Positions 53,550-62,894 of a stretch of 64,000 bases of DNA are shown here, piece by piece. The translations under genes and the position numbers were made by a program. Each line of letters begins with the position of its first letter. The first letter of the stretch is position 1. The notes below the pieces were generated by a model that did no database searches, was not told the origin of the DNA, and saw only the letters and a list, made by a program, of their open reading frames with translations. The stretch spans positions 186,001 to 250,000 of the forward strand of contig JAUIEC010000003.1 of assembly GCA_030428945.1 (NCBI GenBank), read 5' to 3'. This stretch comes from Phycisphaerae bacterium. GTDB taxonomy: Bacteria; Planctomycetota; Phycisphaerae; UBA1845; Fen-1342.

Positions 53550-54155
53550 ATGCGTACTCGATTCCTGTCCGTCCTGGCCGTCCTGCTGGTCGGGAGCGCG
53601 GCGCTCGCGACGCCGCTGATTGTCGAGCCGGATGACTTCCTGCCGGGGACCGACATCAGCACGATCGTTCCCGGCGTGCAGTTGAGCACGGTCGCCTCGG
53701 ACCACGGTGCGCCCGAGGTGCTGGCCGTCGCGCCGCTGGTGGCCGACTGGGCTTCGACCGGCGACCTGGTCTTCGGGCACGCCGGCGCGTTCCCCGAGCA
53801 TTGGGTGACGGCGACGGAACCCGGGTATCGCTACGGCGCGCTGCGGGTCGACCTCGATCTCGGATACGACGTGCACGAGGTGCGGTTCGACCTGCACGGC
53901 AACGACAGCGCCGACATCGGCCTGCTGGAGGCGTTCGCCGGCGATGGCACGCTGCTGGGCAGCTACGAGACCGGCCTGCTGGATGCCGACAGCTTCGAGA
54001 CGGCCACGATCAGCACCGCCGCGCCCATCGCCTACCTGGTCGCCGGCGGCAAGGAGCAGGCGACCATCACGCTCGATCGCCTCGTCCTGGTCCCCGAACC
54101 CGCCAGCGCCCTGCTGCTGACCGCCGCCCTGCTGCTGGCCGGACGCCGCCGGTAA
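53550..54155 (+). CDS. PEP-CTERM exported protein
   Basis: This encodes 201 residues; ATG after AAAGGCG. Signal peptide MRTRFLSVLAVLLVGSAALA. Body with LRVDLDLGYDVHEVRFDLHG and a beta-sandwich pattern. The tail VPEPASALLLTAALLLAG then RRR is the exosortase signal. It probably works together with the preceding PEP-CTERM protein in the envelope or matrix. Confidence 0.85.
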   Translation: MRTRFLSVLAVLLVGSAALATPLIVEPDDFLPGTDISTIVPGVQLSTVASDHGAPEVLAVAPLVADWASTGDLVFGHAGAFPEHWVTATEPGYRYGALRVDLDLGYDVHEVRFDLHGNDSADIGLLEAFAGDGTLLGSYETGLLDADSFETATISTAAPIAYLVAGGKEQATITLDRLVLVPEPASALLLTAALLLAGRRR

Positions 54156-54232
54156 CCTCGCCGCGCGTCCACGCGGAAGTGATCGCGGGCGCCCGCGTCG
54201 ATGGCGCACCCGCGGGTGGTTCCATCACACCC

Positions 54233-54254
54233 CTGTTCCCTGTTCCCTGTTCCC
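54233..54254. repeat. Short tandem TGTTCCC repeat in intergenic gap
   Basis: Three copies of a TGTTCCC unit lie just after a stretch (CGCGTCGATGGCGCACCC, near 54193) that is nearly repeated at 33505. The gap 54156-54286 holds nothing else. Confidence 0.6.
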
Positions 54255-54286
54255 TCTCCGCACACGGCATCCCAACGGCGCCGCGG

Positions 54287-54820
54287 TTACGGCGCCGCCG
54301 CGCTCTTCGCGATTCGCCGGGCTGTCAGGAAGTAAACGCCGATCGCTCCGAAGATCAGCAGCAGGAAGACCGGCGCGAACCACAGGCCCAGGCCCGTCGC
54401 CTCGCCGTGGGCCGTCTGGATCGTCGCCCACGTGATGTAGCCGAACACCAGTACGATCGCCGCCTTCAGCCGGATCACCAGGCGGCGGGCCGCCGCGAAA
54501 TGCGCCCGCTCGGTCCCCGGCGCCACACGGAACGGATAGTTGTAGATCTGCGGAAAGCGACTCAGAACCGTCAGCAGCAGGTACACCACCCCCGCCACCG
54601 CCGGCAGCAGCAGGACCATCCCCCGGCCGGACCAGCCATCCGGCGTTCCGTCCGCCGCGAAATGCGAGGGAACTTTCTCCGGCAGGTCCGGGTAGTCGCT
54701 GATCAGCATGGCCACGAGCGAGAGCAGCGCCGCCAGCGCGATGCCCTCGGTCAGCCAGTCAAGGGCCGACAGCGGCACGCGCACCCGGGTGTTCGATTCG
54801 GCGTGATCCATGCCGGACAT
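54287..54820 (-). CDS. DUF1648-like membrane protein
   Basis: This encodes 177 residues; ATG 54820 or 54811. Four hydrophobic helices. The signature segment YPDLPEKVPSHFAADGTPDG between helices 1 and 2 is the DUF1648 motif. Such proteins include the SdpI-type immunity family, but the function here is unknown. Confidence 0.75.
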   Translation of the reverse strand: MSGMDHAESNTRVRVPLSALDWLTEGIALAALLSLVAMLISDYPDLPEKVPSHFAADGTPDGWSGRGMVLLLPAVAGVVYLLLTVLSRFPQIYNYPFRVAPGTERAHFAAARRLVIRLKAAIVLVFGYITWATIQTAHGEATGLGLWFAPVFLLLIFGAIGVYFLTARRIAKSAAAP

Positions 54821-54865
54821 GGTACCCGGCCGGTCGGGTCGGCGACCAGCGGCCGCAGGGGCGCG

Positions 54866-55105
54866 TCAGAGCAACCGCAGCGCCACGTACGGCACGATGT
54901 TGAACACGATCACGAAGATCTTGTACAGCCCGAGATAGCCGTACGAGACAACCGCCACCTGGCTTTCGGTCAGGCCGAACAGCCTGCCGTGCATGCGGGT
55001 CACCGTCTGCCGCAGCAGCATCAGGATGACCGCGCTGAAGATCAGCAGGCCGACGTTGATGATCGTCATCCACTGAAAGAAGCCCGTCAGTTGTTCAAGG
55101 TTCAT
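54866..55105 (-). CDS. Small two-helix membrane protein (DUF6868-like)
   Basis: This encodes 79 residues. The ATG at 55105 has GGGAGACC upstream. Two hydrophobic helices (WMTIINVGLLIFSAVILML and LGLYKIFVIVFNIVPYVAL) flank a basic loop with RMHGRLFGLTESQ. Such short proteins are widespread in proteobacteria and planctomycetes without assigned function. The gene ends 45 nt upstream of the DUF1648 gene on the same strand. Confidence 0.65.
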   Translation of the reverse strand: MNLEQLTGFFQWMTIINVGLLIFSAVILMLLRQTVTRMHGRLFGLTESQVAVVSYGYLGLYKIFVIVFNIVPYVALRLL

Positions 55106-55190
55106 CGCCGGTCTCCCTGGAACGGTCCCCGCGCCGCTACCCGACGCGCGCCGGGCTCTCCTGTCTTCCACCCCTTCACCGCGCCGCCGG

Positions 55191-58100
55191 TCAGGCCGGG
55201 ACCGCGGCGGGGGCTTGCTCGATCTGCGGCGCCATCAGCAGCAGGTACATCGCCGGCGCGAAGAACAGCGCCAGCAGGGTGCCGCCCAGCACGCCGCCCG
55301 CGATCGTGATCACCAGCGGCGGCCAGAAACCGCCGCCCGCGATCAGCAGCGGAATGAAGCCCGCGATGGTCGTCAGCGTCGTCGACAGAACGTGCCGCGT
55401 CTCGTGCATCACGACCGCCACAACCGCCGCGCGATCACCCTGCCGGACGCGCTCGTCCTCGTGCAGCGCCGCCAGCACGACGATCGAGTCGTTGATCGCG
55501 ATCCCGATCAGCCCCATCGTCCCGACGATCGCCATGAAGCCGAACGGAAACCCGAACAGCGTCAGCGAAGCCAGTCCCAGCCCGATCGATGCGGCCGCGA
55601 TCAGCACCAGGATCATCGCCAGCCGGAACGAGCGGAACGCCAGCACCAGCGACGACAGCATCAGCGTCACGATCACGCCCAGCGACGCCATCAGGTTCCC
55701 GATCGCCCGTTTGCGCTCGGCCTCCTCGCCCCCGAACTCGAGCGCGTACCCCGGCGGCAGCGCGGCCTCCAGGTCCGCGACCGCCGGACGCAGCGCCGCC
55801 AGCACCGACGCCGGCAGCACGCCGGCCGTGATGTAGCCCCGGATCGTGTTCACGTGCTGGCCGTCGCGTCGCGGAATCGCCGCGTACTCCGGCCGCAGTT
55901 CGAGCGTGCCGAGCGCGTCGAGCGGCACCGACTGCGTCGCCAGGGTGCCGTCGGGCGCGGCGTCGGCGGGCAGCAGTTCGATCGATGCCAGTTGCTCGGT
56001 ATCCGTCCGCTTGCCGGCTTCGAGCCGAATCCGCAGCGGCAGTTCCTCGGTGTCTTCCAGCAGCGACCCGGCCAGCAATCCGTCGAGCCGGGCGGCCAGT
56101 TGGCGGGCGATGCCGACGTTGTCGAGCCGTGCCACGCGGGCCTCGTCATCGTCGAGTCGCAACCACAGCTTGCGCTGCTCGTGGTTCAGCGTGGCGCTGC
56201 TGTGCAGCAGGTCGGGCAGACCGCTCATCGCCAGGCGGACCTGCTCGCCGATTCGCTCGAGCGTCCGCAGGTCCGGCCCGACAACGCGCACCTCGACCGG
56301 GGCCAGGAACGGCGGGCCCTGTTCGAGTTGCCGGACGACCGTGCGGGCCTGCGGGTAGCGGCGGTCCAGCATCAACTGCAGGTCACGAATCGCGTCCGTC
56401 GATCCTTCGACCGAGCGGAACTGCACCATCGCCAGGCCGTAGTACGGCGACTGGTCACGCAGCCCGGCCAGCAGGTTGTAGTAGAACTTCGCCCCGCTGG
56501 AACCCACGAACCAGTGCACGTCCTCGACCAGGTCGTGCTCCAGCAGGGCCGCCCGCACCGCGCGGACCGTCTCCTGCGTCAGCGCCAGCGGCATCTCCCG
56601 CGGAAGTTCGAACTCCAGGAACGCCTGGTCGCGGTCGGCCGGCGGGAAGAACTGCATCTCCAGGTTCGACCCCTGGTAGAAGCCCCACGCCGGCAGCAGC
56701 AGCGACAGCCCGATCGCCAGCGCCGGACGCGCCATCAGCGTGTCGAGCAACCGGCGGAAGCCGCGGCCGACGCCGCCCGGCTGCACGCCGCTGTTCAGCA
56801 GCGTCCGCCGGCGGGCCCCTGGTTGGTACCGGTCCAGCAGCCCCGTCACGGCCGGGATGACCGTCAGCGACAGCGCCAGCGAACTGGTCACGGCGAGGAT
56901 CACGCTCAGGCCGATCGCCCCGACGAACTCGCCCGCGCCGCCCGGCATGATCACGATCGGCAGGAACGCCAGCACGGTCGTCAGGGTCGAGCCCAGCAGC
57001 GGCACGGCCAGGTGCCGCACGCTGTTGCCGATCGCCACGTGCGGAGCGGCTCCCTCGCGGATCCGGGTCCGCACCTCGTGGACGATCACGATCGCGTTGT
57101 CGATCAGCAGGCCCAGGGCGATGATCAATCCCGTGACCGACATCTGGTGCAGCGGAACGCCCAGCACCCGCATCCCCGCGAGCACCATCAGCGACGACAG
57201 CGGCAGCGCCGTGCCGACCAGCAGCGCCGCCTGCCAGCCCATCGTCAGCAGCATCACCAGCATCACCAACAGGATGCCCAGCAGCAGGTTCTGCATCAGC
57301 CCGCCCAGCCGCGCGGAGACGTAGCGGTTCTGGTCGAAGATCACGTCCAGCACCAGCCCGCCCGACAGGTCCGCCCGAAAGTCAGCGATCGCGGCCCGGG
57401 CCCGCGCGCTCCACTGGTCGACCCGGTAGCCGTCCTGCATGCGGGCGGCCACCACCACCGCGGGCTGCCCCGAGACCTCCACCAGCGATGCCGGTGGATC
57501 GGCAATCGTCTTGCGGATCTCGGCGATGCTTCCCAGGCGGACGAAGCGCCCGCCGGCATCCACCCGCACCGGAAGGCGACGGATCCGTTCGAGCGAATCG
57601 AACTCGCCCTCGACCTCCATCAGGATGTCCGCCCGCCCGGTGCGAACCGATCCCGCCGCGACCTTGGCGTCGGCCTGCGCGATCGCTCCGGCCAGCTCCT
57701 CGATCGAGAGGTTCAGGGCGGCCAGCTTGTCGGGATGGATCGAGACGAGGATCTCCTCGGCCGGATCGCCGAACAGGTCCGCATCCTCGGTTCCCTCGAG
57801 TCCGCGGAAGACATCGGCCAGGTCCTCGGCCAGGCGGCGCATGACCCCGTACTGCGGGGGCGTTTCGTCGCTCCAGCGCAGGGCGGCGATGACCGTGTAC
57901 GCGCTGATCTTCTGCTCTTCGAACTGCGGCGCCCCCGCGCCGGTCGGCAGCACGGCCGCGGCGTCGTCGAGCTTGTCGCGCAGCCGCGACCAGACCTCGT
58001 CGACGTTGCCGACTTCGTCGAACAACTCGACCGTGACGACCGAGAGTCCCGAGCGCGACGTCGACTCGGTCTTGCGGATCTCCTCGATTTCCTTCAACTC

Positions 58101-58301
58101 GTCTTCGAGTTTCTCGGTCACGAGCGCGTCGACCCGCTCGGCATCGGCGCCGGGAAAACTCGTCAGGATCGTTGCCGCACGGTTCACCAGGGTCGGGTCT
58201 TCCTGCCGAGGCAGCACCTGCAGCGCCGCCAGGCCGGACACCGCGATCAGCGCGATCGTCAGCACCAGCAGGTGGGGATTGCGATAGAACAGGTCACGCA
58301 C
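55191..58301 (-). CDS. RND efflux pump, inner membrane transporter
   Basis: This encodes 1036 residues, usual for the AcrB/HAE family. GTG start with ACGGAG. Helix 1 is HLLVLTIALIAVSGLAALQV. Two large periplasmic loops follow helices 1 and 7. Helix 4 contains the proton-relay aspartate in GLIIALGLLIDNAIV and helix 10 has GIAINDSIVV. The loop region has PTGAGAPQFEEQ and other pore/porter motifs. It drives proton-coupled export of drugs or lipophilic compounds. It lies 18 nt after the membrane fusion gene. No outer membrane channel gene is nearby. Confidence 0.92.
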   Translation of the reverse strand: MRDLFYRNPHLLVLTIALIAVSGLAALQVLPRQEDPTLVNRAATILTSFPGADAERVDALVTEKLEDELKEIEEIRKTESTSRSGLSVVTVELFDEVGNVDEVWSRLRDKLDDAAAVLPTGAGAPQFEEQKISAYTVIAALRWSDETPPQYGVMRRLAEDLADVFRGLEGTEDADLFGDPAEEILVSIHPDKLAALNLSIEELAGAIAQADAKVAAGSVRTGRADILMEVEGEFDSLERIRRLPVRVDAGGRFVRLGSIAEIRKTIADPPASLVEVSGQPAVVVAARMQDGYRVDQWSARARAAIADFRADLSGGLVLDVIFDQNRYVSARLGGLMQNLLLGILLVMLVMLLTMGWQAALLVGTALPLSSLMVLAGMRVLGVPLHQMSVTGLIIALGLLIDNAIVIVHEVRTRIREGAAPHVAIGNSVRHLAVPLLGSTLTTVLAFLPIVIMPGGAGEFVGAIGLSVILAVTSSLALSLTVIPAVTGLLDRYQPGARRRTLLNSGVQPGGVGRGFRRLLDTLMARPALAIGLSLLLPAWGFYQGSNLEMQFFPPADRDQAFLEFELPREMPLALTQETVRAVRAALLEHDLVEDVHWFVGSSGAKFYYNLLAGLRDQSPYYGLAMVQFRSVEGSTDAIRDLQLMLDRRYPQARTVVRQLEQGPPFLAPVEVRVVGPDLRTLERIGEQVRLAMSGLPDLLHSSATLNHEQRKLWLRLDDDEARVARLDNVGIARQLAARLDGLLAGSLLEDTEELPLRIRLEAGKRTDTEQLASIELLPADAAPDGTLATQSVPLDALGTLELRPEYAAIPRRDGQHVNTIRGYITAGVLPASVLAALRPAVADLEAALPPGYALEFGGEEAERKRAIGNLMASLGVIVTLMLSSLVLAFRSFRLAMILVLIAAASIGLGLASLTLFGFPFGFMAIVGTMGLIGIAINDSIVVLAALHEDERVRQGDRAAVVAVVMHETRHVLSTTLTTIAGFIPLLIAGGGFWPPLVITIAGGVLGGTLLALFFAPAMYLLLMAPQIEQAPAAVPA

Positions 58302-58319
58302 CGCAGGCTCCGTTCGGGA

Positions 58320-59657
58320 TCAGTCCGCCAGCTCGACGATCTGTCCGGGCACGATCCGCTCGACCCCGGCCGCGACAACCCGCTCGCCATCGCGCAGCAC
58401 GCCCCGGACGTAGGCCCGCTCGTTGTCGACGTGCAGCACTTCCACCGCGCGGCGTTCAATCCGGGCGGTACCGTCCGTGGCTTCGGCATCCGCGACGAAG
58501 CACGACCAGAGTCCCCGCGAACCCTTGGTCAGGGCCGGCAGCGGCAACCAGAAACCATCACCGGCGACGGGCGTTGGCCAGGCCAGTCGGGCGATCTGAC
58601 CCGGCCGCGGCCTCGTCGTTGCTGCATCCGCATGCAGCGTGAAAACCACCGTGACCGTCCGGGTCGAAGCATCGACCTCCGGCAGAACCGCCCGCACGGT
58701 GCCGGCCAGTTCCAGCGACCCCACCCGCAGGACATGCTGATCACCCGTCCGGAACCGACCTGCCAGCCGACCCGGGACACCGACGCGGGCCTCCAGGGCA
58801 TCGTCCTCGACGATCCGGAAGATCGTCGTCCCCGGCGCCACGACCTGGCCCTCATCCATCGTCCGCCGCGCCACCTGCCCGCCGAACGGGGCCCGCAGGG
58901 TCGACTTGTCCAGCAGGATCTCCGTGTTCCGCAACGCCGCCTCGAGTTGCTCGACCAGCGCCTGCTGGGCCGCGATCTGCTCCGGCCGCGTTCCGTTTTC
59001 CAGTTCCGCCAGCCTCTGGCGGGCCGCTTCCAGCGCCGCGGCCGCCGCCCGCGTGGCATAGACCGCGTCGTCGTATTCCTCCTCGGCCGCCACGCCGCGC
59101 TCGAACAGTTCCGACCGCTTGGCGAGTTTGCGGGTCCAGTTGCTGTGCTCGGCCTCGGTCCGCTGCACCTCCGCCCGCGCCCGGGCGATCACCTCGGCCC
59201 GTGGACCGCGCCGCAGTTCCTCGAGACGGGCCCGCGCGCTCGCCAGTTCCGACCGCTGGGCGTCGCGCTGCGCGATCGTGTTCCGCGTGTCGATCACGGC
59301 CAGCACATCACCGGCGTCCACGCGATCCCCTTCGTCGACCTGCAGGCGGACCAGTCGCCCCGACAGTTCGAAGCCGATCGATGCGGCCCGGCGGGCGACC
59401 ACCTCGCCGGCGTAGTCGCGATCAAAGCTGTAGCCGTCGGCTGCGACGATCCGGAGAGTCTGCACCGGCAGGCGGCGCGGCCCGACCACGCCGGACGTCT
59501 CGCGACTGGCGAAGGCCGGCCCGGCCCAGACGACCGCCACGATCAGCAGGCCGAGCCCGCCGCCACCGGCCAGCCAAGTCGTCAATCTCTGGCGCTTCGT
59601 CAAACGGCGGCCAAAAAAAGAGAGACCGTTACGTCGATCGCTGTCGGATGAGTTCAT
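58320..59657 (-). CDS. RND efflux membrane fusion protein
   Basis: This encodes 445 residues from ATG 59657, which overlaps the 3' end of the TetR gene by 29 nt. Membrane anchor near 29-48 (TWLAGGGGLGLLIVAVVWAG). Lipoyl half-motifs are ARRAASIGFELSGRLVRLQV and TLRAPFGGQVARRTMDEGQV, separated by a long coiled coil (ASARARLEELRRGPRAEVIA). A beta-barrel and membrane-proximal domain follow. It links the RND pump to an outer membrane channel. The overlap implies co-transcription with the TetR gene and coupled translation. Confidence 0.92.
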   Translation of the reverse strand: MNSSDSDRRNGLSFFGRRLTKRQRLTTWLAGGGGLGLLIVAVVWAGPAFASRETSGVVGPRRLPVQTLRIVAADGYSFDRDYAGEVVARRAASIGFELSGRLVRLQVDEGDRVDAGDVLAVIDTRNTIAQRDAQRSELASARARLEELRRGPRAEVIARARAEVQRTEAEHSNWTRKLAKRSELFERGVAAEEEYDDAVYATRAAAAALEAARQRLAELENGTRPEQIAAQQALVEQLEAALRNTEILLDKSTLRAPFGGQVARRTMDEGQVVAPGTTIFRIVEDDALEARVGVPGRLAGRFRTGDQHVLRVGSLELAGTVRAVLPEVDASTRTVTVVFTLHADAATTRPRPGQIARLAWPTPVAGDGFWLPLPALTKGSRGLWSCFVADAEATDGTARIERRAVEVLHVDNERAYVRGVLRDGERVVAAGVERIVPGQIVELAD

Positions 59658-60342
59658 CGCGGATCCGTTCTGCCGTGGCCACATAGTCCCATTCCGTCGA
59701 AAGCGGTCGCCACTGGTAGCCGTCCAGCAGCACCTGGTAATTCGCGGTCAACGCCGCTTCAGGTTCGGAGATCCCGAATTTCTCGATCGCCAGGCTGGCG
59801 GCCATGATCGAGCGGGCCCCCCACGCCAGCGACCAGAGGCCGAACACCAGTTGCTCGATCTCGCCGTCCGACATCGCCAGGTCACCGGCCGCCACCCCGT
59901 CCCGGACGACCCCGGCCACAACGCTCATGCAGCTTGTTTCGTAGGACAGCGCCGCGTTGCGTCGCTCGGCGGATGCCTTGTCCCAGATCGAAACCTCCTT
60001 GAGCAACTGCTCGACGCGGGCGTGGTCCGGTTCGATTTCGGCGAAAAGCTGATCCGCGACGCCGACGGCCGTCATCCGCTCGCGCGTCCGGCCGGAGATG
60101 CTGGCGGCGGCTTCGAACATGCCGCGGCGGACGGTCATGGTCTGCACGGCGAGGGCGGCGACGAGGTCTTCCTTGCAGGTGAAGTGCTGGTAGATGGTGC
60201 CCTTGGAGTACTCGATCTCCGCGGCGATCCGATCCATGCTGAGTCCGATATAACCCTTCTCCAGGAGCATCCGCCGGGCGGTGTCAAGGATCAGCAGCTC
60301 CCGCTGACGGATCTCACGCTGTTTGCGGCTCGCTGTCGCCAT
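59629..60342 (-). CDS. TetR-family repressor of the efflux operon
   Basis: This encodes 237 residues; ATG 60342. The N-terminal helix-turn-helix (about 20-65) reads ARRMLLEKGYIGLSMDRIAA then YSKGTIYQHFTCKEDLVAAL. The C-terminal ligand domain is helical. It is the first gene of the efflux operon and its own promoter carries a palindrome across the -35 box. It therefore probably represses itself and the pump until a substrate binds. Confidence 0.9.
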   Translation of the reverse strand: MATASRKQREIRQRELLILDTARRMLLEKGYIGLSMDRIAAEIEYSKGTIYQHFTCKEDLVAALAVQTMTVRRGMFEAAASISGRTRERMTAVGVADQLFAEIEPDHARVEQLLKEVSIWDKASAERRNAALSYETSCMSVVAGVVRDGVAAGDLAMSDGEIEQLVFGLWSLAWGARSIMAASLAIEKFGISEPEAALTANYQVLLDGYQWRPLSTEWDYVATAERIRDELIRQRST

Positions 60343-60399
60343 CGGTCGGAGGCTTCCTCGGGGGCGTTCCGATCGGACCCTGCGCCCGACCGCTGCGGT

Positions 60400-60436
60400 A
60401 GTATAGCCAACAGGTCAAATATTGACAACTCGTCAA
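60400..60436 (-). promoter_or_regulatory. Promoter and operator of the tetR-efflux operon
   Basis: On the minus strand: -35 TTGTCA (60423-60428), 17-nt spacer, -10 TATACT (60400-60405). A near-palindrome TTGACAACTCGTCAA (60422-60436) covers the -35 box. It is the right size for a TetR-type dimer and well placed for repression. The start codon is 58 nt downstream of the -10 box. Confidence 0.65.
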
Positions 60437-60575
60437 TTTCGGCCGCATCCTCGCCACCGGCACAGGTCCCCGCCCGGCAGGCGTTGGCGACCCCGGCGTT
60501 TCCCGCAAACTTCGCGGCCGCCCCCGAACCGCCCGGTATCATTGCCACCCTGACAGCCCCCAGGCGAGGCGACCG

Positions 60576-61121
60576 ATGACGGCAGCATCCACCGACGACC
60601 GCAACGATCCCGCCGGACTGGTCCCCCCGGTCTACGAGGACCTGCGGGCCATCGCGGCCGGTTACTTCCGCCGCCAGCCGGCCGGCTTCACGCTTCGCCC
60701 GACCGAACTGGTGCACGAGGCCTGTCTGCAGATCCTGCAGCGTGATGCCGCCGACTGGACCAGCCCGGCCCACTTTCGCGCGGTGGCCGCCCGCAAGATC
60801 TGGCAGGTCCTGGTCGACCACGTTCGCCATCGCAACGCCGCCAAACGCGGCGGCGGTTCGGATGGCCCGCGGCGGGCCGCCCTCGATCCGGCCGTGCTGC
60901 CGGTCCACGACCGGGCGATCGACCTGATCGATCTGGCCGATGCGCTCGAAGCCCTGGCCGGAGAGAGCCGGCGACTGCACGAAGTGGTTTTCCTGCACCG
61001 CTTCGCCGGGCTGACCCAGGAGGAGGTGGCCGGGCAACTCGGCGTCAGCACGAGCACCGTTGAGAAGGACTACCGCTACGCCCTGGCCTGGCTGCGCACC
61101 CGTTTGCGCGAGGAGCGCTAG
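60576..61121 (+). CDS. ECF RNA polymerase sigma factor
   Basis: This encodes 181 residues, similar to the factor at 19021-19596. Region 2 includes VYEDLRAIAAGYFRRQ, LVHEACLQILQRDA and HFRAVAARKIWQVLVDHVRH. Region 4 is LHRFAGLTQEEVAGQLGVST then TVEKDYRYALAWLRTRL. Its stop is 1 nt before the kinase gene's GTG, so the pair is tightly coupled. Confidence 0.9.
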   Translation: MTAASTDDRNDPAGLVPPVYEDLRAIAAGYFRRQPAGFTLRPTELVHEACLQILQRDAADWTSPAHFRAVAARKIWQVLVDHVRHRNAAKRGGGSDGPRRAALDPAVLPVHDRAIDLIDLADALEALAGESRRLHEVVFLHRFAGLTQEEVAGQLGVSTSTVEKDYRYALAWLRTRLREER

Positions 61122-61122
61122 C

Positions 61123-62358
61123 GTGTCGACCGTGTTTCACGAGCGCGTTCGCGGCCTGCTGGAACAGGCGGCCAGTCGACCGACGCGTGGCCGCACCGGT
61201 TTCGTCCGCGCGGCCGCGGTGTCGACGGCGGTGCGGGCCGAGGCGTTGCGCCTGCTTCCGGCCTTCAACGCGCTGGGACCCACCGTCGAGGCGGCCAGCG
61301 ATCTGCTGCCGGCGCCGCGGGACCTGGCCGCCTGGGCGGGTCGGGGCAGTCCCTGGCAGCCACCGTTCTGCCTGGCGCCGTACACCGTGGTCGAACTGCT
61401 GGGCGCTGGTGGAATGGGCGTCGTGTACCGGGCCGTGCATCCCGTGCAGAACGTGTCGGTGGCGATCAAGCTGTTGCGGGCGCCGCTCTACTCGCCCGCG
61501 GCGTGCCGCCAGTTCAAGCACGAGGAGGAGCTGCTCCGCCAGTTGCGGCATCCCGGGATCGTCCGCCTGCTGCATGGCGGGCTGACTGATTCGCAGAGTT
61601 GCGACGCGGTCGGGCGACCGCTCGGCGAGCAGCCGTACCTGGTCATGGAGTATGTCGAGGGCGCGCCGCTGCGGGCCCTGCTCGGGTCGGCGGAACTCGA
61701 TGTCTTCGACCGGGTCGCGATACTCGAGGCGATCTGCCGCGCGGTCGAGTACGCGCACCGGCGGGATGTCATTCACTGCGACCTGAAGCCGGGCAACGTC
61801 ATCGTCCGGCCCGACGGAGACATCGTCGTCCTCGACTTCGGCATTTCGCGGCTCCAGGCACTGGACGCCGGCGCCTCCGGTCGGGCCGTCGGCGCGACCC
61901 CCGCCTACGCCAGCCCCGAGCAGTTGTCCGGCCGCCCGCTGACCCCGGAGTCCGATGTCTACAGCATCGGCCGCATGGCCTGCGAGTTGCTGCGCGGTCG
62001 CCTGCCGACGCCCGCGGGCCTGGATTTTTCGTGCGTGTGCCCGCCGGCCGGTAGCGGCTACACGCGCGAGGACGAGAGTGAACTGCGGTGCGCTCTGTAC
62101 GAGATCGTGGCGACGGCGCTGCGGCGGCAGCAGCGGAGACGATATCCGCATGCCGGTGCGCTGGCCGACGCGTTCGCCCGCGTGCACGCCCGGTTCCCGC
62201 GGCGGCGTGGCTGGCGTGCGATCGGGCACCGACTGCGCCGCTTCGCAACCGGGTCGACCAGCGGCGAGGACCGCAAGCGCTCGCTGCTGGCCGCGATGTG
62301 CCGGCAGCGGCTCGGCATGGCCCTCGACCACAACCGACGGGGCCACCCGCGGTCGTGA
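61123..62358 (+). CDS. Soluble Ser/Thr protein kinase with HCD catalytic loop
   Basis: This encodes 411 residues. The GTG at 61123 follows AGGAG inside the sigma gene end. An 80-residue helical N-terminus precedes the kinase domain (about 86-340): GAGGMGVVY loop, Lys116, DFG 238-240, and APE replaced by SPE (YASPEQLSG). The catalytic loop is HCD (218-220) followed by LKPGN, where HRD is usual, so it is a non-RD kinase. The protein ends about 60 residues after the kinase fold with a basic tail and has no transmembrane helix or TPR region, unlike the other four kinases here. It is likely cytoplasmic, and activity does not depend on activation-loop phosphorylation via the arginine. Confidence 0.85.
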   Translation: MSTVFHERVRGLLEQAASRPTRGRTGFVRAAAVSTAVRAEALRLLPAFNALGPTVEAASDLLPAPRDLAAWAGRGSPWQPPFCLAPYTVVELLGAGGMGVVYRAVHPVQNVSVAIKLLRAPLYSPAACRQFKHEEELLRQLRHPGIVRLLHGGLTDSQSCDAVGRPLGEQPYLVMEYVEGAPLRALLGSAELDVFDRVAILEAICRAVEYAHRRDVIHCDLKPGNVIVRPDGDIVVLDFGISRLQALDAGASGRAVGATPAYASPEQLSGRPLTPESDVYSIGRMACELLRGRLPTPAGLDFSCVCPPAGSGYTREDESELRCALYEIVATALRRQQRRRYPHAGALADAFARVHARFPRRRGWRAIGHRLRRFATGSTSGEDRKRSLLAAMCRQRLGMALDHNRRGHPRS

Positions 62359-62894
62359 GCCCGCCTCTTCATCCCGCCGATTTCGCGGATTTTCTTTACG
62401 GAACCCCGCGCCCCTTTGCGTAGGTCAGAGTGTGGCGGGGTTCGCGCCCCGTGACGACGCGACCGGCCAAGGCCGTCATGCACGCCCCGCGGTGATCCGC
62501 GGTACGCCTGCGCACGCCTTCGAGCGGTCGCGAACAGGTTGATTCGCCTGGCAACGACGCTCCAGCGGGAGGTCGTTGCGGCATCCGGCCGGGTAGCCTG
62601 GATTCGTGATCCAGGGGCGCTGCGGCAATCGAACCGCCGCAGCGCCGGATGCCGGCCGGGAGACGAGTCAGCGAGAGAGCGAGGGAGCGAGAGAATGCTA
62701 AGCAGGAGACATTGCAACTGAGCTGATTCGCGCGAGAGGGCTCCGCCGACCTGCGCCCGCGGGTGTGCTGGTGCGCGTCTGCCGCGGTTCCGTCCGATCG
62801 ATCCCCTCCCGATCGGTGATCCGCCGGCAAACGTGGCGCACACGGCGTCCGGGATCGTTTAGAATCCCGCGACCCAAGGAGCCCCCGCGCGATC
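62359..62894. other. Gene-free gap of 536 bp
   Basis: This holds no open frame with a ribosome site. There is a stretch of purine repeats (GAGAGCGAGGGAGCGAGAG near 62675) and a short pair of inverted GCGGGG/CCCCGC segments. No RNA gene was recognised. The promoter of the ABC transporter gene should lie at its right end but could not be assigned. Confidence 0.4.

Noticed and set aside
55215..59651. A 1478-residue open frame antisense to the RND pump and fusion protein genes
   Set aside because: It spans two real genes on the other strand, has an arginine/glutamine-rich nonsense composition and no ribosome site.
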